A stretch of 18,330 nt of DNA from CAZALT01 sp964485515 (GTDB lineage Bacteria > Actinomycetota > Acidimicrobiia > Acidimicrobiales > Acidimicrobilacustridaceae), in assembly GCA_964485515.1 (NCBI GenBank), contig CAZALT010000061.1:1-18330 (forward strand). Reading direction: 5' to 3'. A program made the position numbers and the translations under genes. This document shows, in pieces, positions 13,149 through 18,330 of this stretch. Numbering within the stretch: the stretch's first letter is position 1; each line of letters starts with the position of its first letter. Under the pieces are notes generated by a model. It did no database searches. It was not told the DNA's origin and saw only the letters and a list, made by a program, of their open reading frames with translations.

Positions 13149-14387
13149 TTACTGCATCGCTGTCGCGACTCGGTGCGCCGCCACCACGGCGCGGTAGATC
13201 GATTCGTAGGCATCCACCGTGGCTCCGATGGACCACTCGCGCTCCATCCTGAGACGGGCCGCTCGGCCCAGCGTCGCGGCCCGCTCCTGCGAATCGAGGA
13301 CGTCGGCGAGGGCCTCGGCCAACGCCGGCACATCGCCCGGAGGGACGAGCAGGCCGGTCGTTCCATCGACGACGGCTTCGCCGAGGCCAGGACCAGCCAT
13401 CGCCACGACGGGGCGTTCGCACCACGCAGCTTCGAGCGCGACGAGCGGGAGTCCCTCGTAGCGCGACGGCATGACGAGCGCCCGCGACCCGGCGAGCAGG
13501 CCGGGTATCTCGTCGGGTTCGACGCGACCGACGAGGTGGACCCGTTCGTCGACGCCCAGGCGCGCGGACAGCGCGGCGAGGTCGTCGCGGTCGGGCCCCG
13601 TGCCGACGATCTTCAGGCGCGCCCACGGGTACCTCGACGCGACGAGAGCGAACGCCTCGATCGCCATGTCGAAGCCCTTCTGCGGGACGAGGCGGCCGAT
13701 GCACAGCAGCGGTGCCTGCTCGGAGATGGGCATGGGGGCAGCGGCAGGTGCCCTGACCGCGTTGCGCACGACAGACAGTCGATCCTGGATCGATGGGAAG
13801 AGGTCGGCCGCGTCGGCGACCGATGCCTGCGAGACGCCGGTGACCCATGCCGACTCTTCGACCATCGCGGCGACCGGGGCGAGCTCGTCGCCGAAGTGCG
13901 CGCTCATCACGTTGTGCATGGTCGACACGAGGGGCCGGCGGCGCCGTTCGGTTCGCAGGTACGTCCACAACGCTGTCGACGGATCATGTGTGTGGACGAC
14001 ATCGGGATCGAGCTCGCGGACGAAGCGCCCGACCTCCACCGTGCAGCGCAGCACGGCTGCGCCGTCGTTGCGGGCGAGGGCCTCCTGCGCGCCGGTGCGG
14101 AGCACCGGTATCCCGTCGACGTGGTCGAGACCCGGCCGGACATCGGCATGCGGACAGGTGATCAGGCCGACGTTGCAGCCTCGACGTCGGAGCTCTTCGA
14201 GCAGTTGCGACGCGAGCACCTCGAGTCCGCCCAGCCAGGGCAGGTAGGCGGGCGTGATGAACAGGACCCGGAGCGGTCGGTTCGGAGATCGGTCGTCGGG
14301 CCGGTCGTCGGGTCGCTCGGTGGATCGGTCGGTGGATCGGTCGTCGGGCCGGTCGTCGGGTCGCTCGGTGGATCGGTCAGTCGGCAC
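13149..14387 (-). CDS. GT4-type glycosyltransferase with repeat-rich N-terminus
   Basis: This 412-aa GT-B fold glycosyltransferase (family 4) should transfer a sugar from an NDP-sugar, usually with retention. It shows LPWLGGLEVLASQLLEELRRRG (49-70), the Gly-rich acceptor-side loop; VHTHDPSTALW; GRLVPQKGFDMAIEAF (231-246); and the EX7E motif from E311 to E319 in MPSRYEGLPLVALEAAW. Residues 1-33 are a D/R/T/P repeat encoded by a 48-bp DNA repeat, with no homology expected. The catalytic domain starts at about residue 38. The only visible start before the domain is the GTG at 14387, which overlaps the upstream gene by 11 bases. Cytosolic or membrane-associated; the acceptor is unknown, possibly a lipid-linked or peptide-linked glycan of this cluster. 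A 39-base gap follows before the pqqD-like gene. Confidence 0.9.
   Translation of the reverse strand: MPTDRSTERPDDRPDDRSTDRSTERPDDRPDDRSPNRPLRVLFITPAYLPWLGGLEVLASQLLEELRRRGCNVGLITCPHADVRPGLDHVDGIPVLRTGAQEALARNDGAAVLRCTVEVGRFVRELDPDVVHTHDPSTALWTYLRTERRRRPLVSTMHNVMSAHFGDELAPVAAMVEESAWVTGVSQASVADAADLFPSIQDRLSVVRNAVRAPAAAPMPISEQAPLLCIGRLVPQKGFDMAIEAFALVASRYPWARLKIVGTGPDRDDLAALSARLGVDERVHLVGRVEPDEIPGLLAGSRALVMPSRYEGLPLVALEAAWCERPVVAMAGPGLGEAVVDGTTGLLVPPGDVPALAEALADVLDSQERAATLGRAARLRMEREWSIGATVDAYESIYRAVVAAHRVATAMQ
14291..14385 (-). repeat. 48-bp tandem repeat at the 5' end of the GT4 gene
   Basis: Two copies of a 48-base unit (14291-14338 and 14339-14385, the second one base short) run from the start codon inward. 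Each holds two 12-base sub-repeats of the type GGTCGTCGGGYC. In the GT4 frame the unit encodes 16 residues rich in Asp, Arg, Thr and Pro. The repeat also underlies the last bases of the upstream nucleotidyltransferase gene. Confidence 0.9.
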
Positions 14388-15525
14388 GAGGCCTGGCGCC
14401 TTTCACGAGTTGACGGCGGCGGACGACCTCGCGGGGGATCTGCCAGGTGTGATCGACCTGGACGTGGTCGGCGAGGAGCTGCGGTGCGGCGAGGAGGCTG
14501 CGCGTCGGGCCGAGGGCGGTTCGCATGCGGGCCCATCGTCCGTAGAGGCTCGACGAGCTCGCCCACGGGACGCGGCTCCTGGCCGAGTCGGTGACGGCGT
14601 CGAACCGGCGGCGGTCCCCGGGGTCGACCGGCAGCGCCCAGATCTGCCAGAGCGCGTCGTGGGGGATCGGCGCGTCGAACGTGTCGACCAGGTACCGCAG
14701 GGCGCTCCGGGCCGGCAGCGTGACGTGGTAGTGACGCGCTTGGTCGGCGAAGCGATCCCAGTCGACCTCGTCGCAGCGGAGCAGCACGAGCGCGTCCACC
14801 ACCCACCGCGACTGCCAGTCCTGGACGCTGGTCAACCCGTGGACCACGATCGTGAGCAGCAGATCCTCCGGCGCGGGGACGTGCACGGCCCGCTCGGCCA
14901 GATGGGTCGACCGCTTCGCCGCCCACATCTCGGGGACGGTGCGGCCGCCTCGCGCCCGGCCCATGAACGGCGTGCCGGGTGCGTGGTGCAGATCGATGTG
15001 ACCTCCCTCGGGGTGCGTGAGGGCAACGGCGTGGTGGTAGCGCAGCGATCGGGGGATGTCCTCGCCATCGGCGCCGACCCATCCGACGGCGGTGAGGCGC
15101 TCGACCGCAGCCGCGAACTGCGGCGCGGGCACGAGCACGTCGACATCGCTCATCGGACGGCGACCGAGGTCGGCATAGGCGTCCGCGAGCGCCATGCCCT
15201 TCAGCAGCATCACCGGGATGTCGTCGCGCAAGGGATCCACCCAGCGCGGCGCGTTGTGGACGTGCAGCCGGTTGTCGCGCCACGCCTCGCGGTGGGTGCG
15301 CTTCATCTCGGCGGCGTCGGCCCCCGCGGCGTCGGTGCCGATGGTGCCGAGCACCATCGGCAGGAGGCGACGGTGCTCGGCGTGCAGGTGGTCGCGGAGG
15401 TCGACCTCGGAGCGGACTCGCTGCCAGGCCGCGGCGGCCTCCGGCCCGGGTAGCAGGGCGGCTCGCAGCACGTCTTCGGTGATGGGGTCGGGCCAGCAGC
15501 CACCGTCGAGTCCGGGCCGTCTCAT
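14377..15525 (-). CDS. Nucleotidyltransferase-family protein with intact active site
   Basis: The 382-aa product belongs to the nucleotidyltransferase family seen with polysaccharide and peptide-modification clusters. VMLLKGMALADAYADLGRRPMSDVDVLVP (105-133) is the signature: catalytic aspartates D127 and D129, with the third, D178, in GHIDLHH (175-181). It should transfer a nucleotidyl group from an NTP, with target unknown. The rest of the protein is helical, with conserved-looking DLLLTIVVHGLTSVQDWQSRWVVDALVLL. Its paralog at 9824-10921 has lost the three aspartates. The ATG at 15525 overlaps the upstream GT2 stop (ATGA, 15522-15525), so start choice and co-translation are well supported. 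It precedes the GT4 gene, which overlaps it by 11 bases. Confidence 0.88.
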   Translation of the reverse strand: MRRPGLDGGCWPDPITEDVLRAALLPGPEAAAAWQRVRSEVDLRDHLHAEHRRLLPMVLGTIGTDAAGADAAEMKRTHREAWRDNRLHVHNAPRWVDPLRDDIPVMLLKGMALADAYADLGRRPMSDVDVLVPAPQFAAAVERLTAVGWVGADGEDIPRSLRYHHAVALTHPEGGHIDLHHAPGTPFMGRARGGRTVPEMWAAKRSTHLAERAVHVPAPEDLLLTIVVHGLTSVQDWQSRWVVDALVLLRCDEVDWDRFADQARHYHVTLPARSALRYLVDTFDAPIPHDALWQIWALPVDPGDRRRFDAVTDSARSRVPWASSSSLYGRWARMRTALGPTRSLLAAPQLLADHVQVDHTWQIPREVVRRRQLVKGARPRAD

Positions 15526-16202
15526 TGCTTGGCCCGCTTCCGACGGGCACGAGCGCCGAGGATCTGGAACTGGGACCGGCGCAACCCCTCTACGTCGTAG
15601 GTGAGGTTGGCGCCGTGGATGCGGCGGGTTCGCACCACGTCGTCCACGACATCGATGACCGCGCCGGCATCGTGGGCGCGCATGAGCCAGTCGACGTCTT
15701 CGGACAGGCGGAGGCGGGGATCGAAGGTGCCGACGTGGGCGAAGGTCGTCCGACGGATGACCGACGCCATGACGTGCGGCCTCGACACCTCGTCGGGTCC
15801 GCCGACGTCATCGGCCACGGCCCACTCCGGGAGCGGGACCCCGTCGAGCACCTCGTACTGCTGCATCCCGATGACGCCACCGCTCTCGGGGTGCGCGGCA
15901 AGGTGGTCGAGCTGGCGGGCGAGCGCGCCGGGTGGGATCAGGTCGTCGACGTCGAGGAAGGACACGAGCGGCGCGGATGTCGCGGCGAGTCCTGTGTTCC
16001 GGGCGGCGGCGGGCCCTGCGTTGTCCTGGCGGATGCACGTCGTCCCGAGTTCGATCGCGATCTGGGCGCTGTCGTCGGTGGACCCGTCGTCGACGACCAC
16101 CACCTCGGCCTCGACGCCCTGGTCGGCGACGCTGCGCAGCGCCTCGGCCAGGAAACGAGCGCCGTCGAACACGGGGATGATCACGGCGACCGGCACGTCC
16201 AC
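15522..16202 (-). CDS. GT2-type glycosyltransferase, first gene of the operon
   Basis: A 226-aa GT-A fold glycosyltransferase: PVAVIIPVFDGARFLAEALRSV (4-25), VVVVDDGSTDDS (34-45), QDNAGPAAARNTGL (59-72) and the DxD in SFLDVDDLIPPG (81-92). The C-terminal RLRLSEDVDWLMRAHDAG has the ED motif common in GT2 enzymes, and the ending VRTRRIHGANLTYD resembles the GT2 at 10899-11600. No membrane segment is present. The GTG at 16202 is the assumed start; there is no clear Shine-Dalgarno and CATGAT 6 nt upstream is only a weak -10 candidate. It appears to be the promoter-proximal gene of the seven-gene minus-strand operon, with dnaE2 divergent across a 246-base gap. Confidence 0.9.
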   Translation of the reverse strand: MDVPVAVIIPVFDGARFLAEALRSVADQGVEAEVVVVDDGSTDDSAQIAIELGTTCIRQDNAGPAAARNTGLAATSAPLVSFLDVDDLIPPGALARQLDHLAAHPESGGVIGMQQYEVLDGVPLPEWAVADDVGGPDEVSRPHVMASVIRRTTFAHVGTFDPRLRLSEDVDWLMRAHDAGAVIDVVDDVVRTRRIHGANLTYDVEGLRRSQFQILGARARRKRAKQ

Positions 16203-16237
16203 GGCTCAATCATGGCAGCGCCCGCGAGCCGTGCCGG

Positions 16238-16362
16238 TCAGGCGAGGTCGTCGACCAGTCGATCGCCGGTCCGTCGCAACTGCGCCGCCAGCAGCTCTGG
16301 TATCGATCCCGGACGTCGCACGCCACGTCATCGGAGAAGATCGCTGGTCCCCACGCCGCCAT
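16238..16362 (-). pseudogene. Frameshifted DUF4259-like remnant
   Basis: On the minus strand an ATG at 16362 opens MAAWGPAIFSDDVACDVRDR, which resembles the N-terminus of DUF4259-type proteins (M-AWG-G-F-DD-A-D). After DRYQS the frame turns into Cys/Arg-rich sequence, while a +1 shift restores LLAAQLRRTGDRLVDDLA followed by a stop at 16238. The product would be far shorter than the family. It is probably a decayed fragment left in the dnaE2 upstream region. The family assignment is from memory. Confidence 0.4.
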
Positions 16363-16420
16363 GCCTCGAAGGTGGTGCTGAGGCGATACCGATGTGCGAG
16401 CGAGAGGACCGCTGGTGGAA

Positions 16421-16436
16421 TCGAACAACTGTTCGA
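16421..16436. promoter_or_regulatory. LexA (SOS) box of dnaE2
   Basis: TCGAACAACTGTTCGA is a perfect TCGAAC-N4-GTTCGA dyad that differs from the imuA' box only in the four spacer bases. A -10-like TATCGT (16437-16442) abuts it and ends 6 nt before the dnaE2 ATG, so repression and a leaderless mRNA are both expected. The opposite side faces the DUF4259-like remnant. Confidence 0.93.
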
Positions 16437-16448
16437 TATCGTGTGGTG

Positions 16449-18330
16449 ATGGCGTTCGGCAATCCCGCAGTCCCGTGGAAGGAGCTCGAAGGGCAGCTGT
16501 CGGGGCGCAACGCTCAGCATGCCTCGGACTCGCCCGCCCGAGCGGCGCAGAGCGGGGAACGGGGCGCCCGAGCGGCGCAGAGCGGGGAACGGGGCGCCCG
16601 AGCGGCGCAGAGCGGGGAGGTGAACAACCTGCCCGGGGGCTATCCCGGCGATGGCTCGGACAGTCCGGCGTGGTCCCGCAAGCGGGTGCCGTACCAGCGG
16701 TCACCTGATGTGCCGGTGGTCCACCGCCGGGCCTCGCGGCACCGTTACGCCGAGCTGCACTGCCACACTAACTTCAGCTTCCTCGACGGGGCATCGCACC
16801 CCGAGGAGCTGGCCGAGGAAGCAACCCGACTCGGGCTCGAAGCCTTGGCGGTCACCGACCACGACGGGTTCTACGGCGTGGTGCGTGTGGCGCAGGCGGC
16901 TCGCGAGCTGGGGTTGCCCACGGTGTACGGCGCCGAGCTCACCCTCGGTCGCACCCAGGCGCCGGTGGGTGATCCCGATCCGGGTACCGGAGTCGCCACC
17001 GGGAGGAAGGGGAGCGCCGACGAGTCGCACCTGGTGGTGCTGGCCCGCGATCCGCGGGGCTACGCGTTGCTGGCCCGGGCCATCAGCGAGTCACAGCTCC
17101 GGGGCGGCAAGGGTGCTCCTCGGCTGTCCATCGCCGAGCTGTCGGCCATCGGGGGAACCGGTTCGCCGGCTCAGGATCGCGACCACTGGGTGGTCCTCAC
17201 CGGGTGCCGCAAGGGGGCGGTGCCCAAGGCGCTGGTCGACCACGGTCCGGCCGTGGCGCGCAAGGAGCTGCTCCGGCTCACCGATGCCTTCGGTCGGTCC
17301 AACATCGCGGTCGAGTTGTGGGACCACGGCGATCCGCTCGACTCCGTGCGCAACGACGCCCTCGCCGTGCTGGCCGCCGAGAACGGCATCGACGCGGTGG
17401 CCACCAACAACGTGCACTACGCCACGCCGGCTCGACGACCGCTGGCCACCGCGCTCGCCGCGGTGCGCTCGCGTCGTTCGCTCGACGAGCTCGAAGGCTG
17501 GCTGCCCGCGGCGGCGGGAGCCCATCTGCGTTCCGGGTTCGAGCAGGCCCGTCGCTTCGCCCGCTACCCCGGGGTCATCGAGCGGGCCGCGGATCTGGGA
17601 CGCGACTGCGCCTTCGACCTCGCCCTCGTCGCTCCCGCGCTGCCGCCCTACCCATGCCCCGACGGGCTCGACGAGATGGGTTACCTCCGCCGACTCGTCG
17701 AGGAAGGTGGCGAGCGCCGCTACGGCACGCGCTCCCAGGAGCGGGTGGTGGGGGCGTGGGCCCAGATCGACCACGAGCTCGCCGTCATCGACCAGCTGGG
17801 GTTCCCCGGCTACTTCCTCATCGTGTGGGACATCGTCGAGTTCTGCCGGCGCAACGACATCTACTGCCAGGGTCGGGGCTCCGCGGCCAACTCGGCGGCG
17901 TGCTTCGCCCTCGGGGTCACCAAGGCCGACGCCGTGGCGCTCGGCCTGCTGTTCGAGCGGTTCCTGTCCCCCGAGCGCGACGGCCCACCCGACATCGACC
18001 TCGACATCGAGAGCGGCCGGCGCGAGGAGGTCATCCAGTACGTCTACGCCACGCACGGACGGCACTACGCCGCTCAGGTCGCCAACGTCATCACCTACCG
18101 GGGGCGCTCCGCCATGCGCGACATGGCCAAGGCGCTCGGCTACGCCACCGGCCAGCAGGATGCCTGGGCCAAGCAGGTCGACCGGTGGTCGGCCGCGCCG
18201 GAGGACGGCCACGACATCCCCGAGGGCCTGCTGAGGCTCGCCACCGAGGTGGCCGACTTCCCCCGGCACCTCGGCATCCACTCGGGCGGCATGGTGCTGT
18301 GCGACCGGCCGATCATCGAGGTGTGCCCGG
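16449..18330 (+). CDS. dnaE2: Error-prone DNA polymerase DnaE2, 5' part (runs off the window)
   Basis: DnaE2 is the SOS-induced replicative-type polymerase of the mutasome, acting with ImuB and ImuA' in damage-induced mutagenesis. 627 complete codons are in the window; the frame is open to the edge. The N-terminus MAFGNPAVPWKELEGQLSGR and then DSPAWSRKR match known DnaE2 N-termini, separated here by a 30-bp tandem repeat (residues 30-57). The PHP domain begins at Y100 with AELHCHTNFSFLDGA (H104, H106) and TDHDGFYG (136-143). The polymerase core has FPGYFLIVWDIVEFC, YCQGRGSAANSAACF and the catalytic PDIDLD (514-519, D515 and D517). The third palm aspartate lies beyond the window. The ATG at 16449 is supported by the LexA box and -10 just upstream. 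It is 10.7 kb from imuB, with an unrelated block between. Confidence 0.96.
   Translation, partial: MAFGNPAVPWKELEGQLSGRNAQHASDSPARAAQSGERGARAAQSGERGARAAQSGEVNNLPGGYPGDGSDSPAWSRKRVPYQRSPDVPVVHRRASRHRYAELHCHTNFSFLDGASHPEELAEEATRLGLEALAVTDHDGFYGVVRVAQAARELGLPTVYGAELTLGRTQAPVGDPDPGTGVATGRKGSADESHLVVLARDPRGYALLARAISESQLRGGKGAPRLSIAELSAIGGTGSPAQDRDHWVVLTGCRKGAVPKALVDHGPAVARKELLRLTDAFGRSNIAVELWDHGDPLDSVRNDALAVLAAENGIDAVATNNVHYATPARRPLATALAAVRSRRSLDELEGWLPAAAGAHLRSGFEQARRFARYPGVIERAADLGRDCAFDLALVAPALPPYPCPDGLDEMGYLRRLVEEGGERRYGTRSQERVVGAWAQIDHELAVIDQLGFPGYFLIVWDIVEFCRRNDIYCQGRGSAANSAACFALGVTKADAVALGLLFERFLSPERDGPPDIDLDIESGRREEVIQYVYATHGRHYAAQVANVITYRGRSAMRDMAKALGYATGQQDAWAKQVDRWSAAPEDGHDIPEGLLRLATEVADFPRHLGIHSGGMVLCDRPIIEVCP
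16536..16619 (+). repeat. 30-bp tandem repeat in the 5' end of dnaE2
   Basis: Two full copies and one 24-base partial copy of a 30-base unit encode ARAAQSGERG in frame (residues 30-57). It lies in the poorly conserved stretch before the PHP domain. Copies are identical except for one base in the last unit, indicating recent duplication. Confidence 0.93.

Noticed and set aside
14291..14385. CRISPR-like repeats
   Set aside because: The repeats are contiguous, without unique spacers, and lie in a coding frame.
9824..16202. Lasso peptide cluster
   Set aside because: HprK-like, PqqD-like and nucleotidyltransferase genes occur with some lasso clusters, but no B1/B2 leader peptidase, no asparagine-synthetase-like cyclase and no classical precursor were found.
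16651..18234. Plus-strand frame inside dnaE2
   Set aside because: A Ser/Arg/Thr/Pro-rich shadow frame; the DnaE2 motifs are all in the frame starting at 16449.

Overview
This is a GC-rich window from a high-GC Gram-positive bacterium, probably an actinomycete-type lineage (perhaps Acidimicrobiia; that level is inference). The pointers are strong G/C bias at third codon positions, GTG as well as ATG starts, start codons lying 6-8 nt after -10-like hexamers with no Shine-Dalgarno (leaderless mRNAs), and two Gram-positive/actinobacterial LexA boxes of the form TCGAAC-N4-GTTCGA. No tRNA, rRNA, CRISPR array or insertion sequence was seen, and no gene-free stretch exceeds 300 bases.

Left block (1-2948), housekeeping: rnhB (RNase HII with a C-terminal sliding-clamp motif) converges on a membrane fatty acid desaturase. 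A 21-bp hairpin lies between them. The desaturase promoter is covered by an 18-bp TetR-type palindrome. Divergent from it are a small four-helix membrane protein and a 94-aa protein resembling the NifU/Nfu N-terminal domain.

Mutasome block, split in two: imuA'-imuB (3157-5699), translationally coupled behind one LexA box, and dnaE2 (16449 to the window edge) behind a second LexA box. Together they encode the SOS-induced error-prone polymerase system: DnaE2 polymerase, the catalytically dead Y-family adaptor ImuB, and the RecA-like accessory ImuA'.

Central block (5771-16202), between the two mutasome halves: nine genes in two convergent operons. The plus-strand pair is an ABC exporter (fused TM and ATPase domains) overlapping a two-domain Gfo/Idh/MocA-SDR fusion. 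The minus-strand operon has seven tightly packed genes, in transcription order: GT2 glycosyltransferase, nucleotidyltransferase-fold protein, GT4 glycosyltransferase, PqqD-like protein with a conspicuous C-terminal peptide, HPr-kinase-related P-loop protein, a second GT2 glycosyltransferase, and a second nucleotidyltransferase-fold protein that has lost all three catalytic aspartates. No radical SAM enzyme, lasso protease/cyclase or separate precursor gene is present. The working hypothesis is a poorly described peptide or glycoconjugate modification and export system in which the PqqD-like protein carries both the recognition domain and the candidate substrate tail.

A further theme is short in-frame tandem repeats inside otherwise conserved proteins: ImuA' (9 bp), ImuB (6 bp), DnaE2 (30 bp) and the GT4 enzyme (48 bp). 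The gene-free gaps are 794-908 (hairpin), 2058-2243 (divergent promoters and inverted repeats), 2949-3156 (only the imuA' LexA box and promoter recognised) and 16203-16448 (a decayed DUF4259-like remnant and the dnaE2 LexA box).
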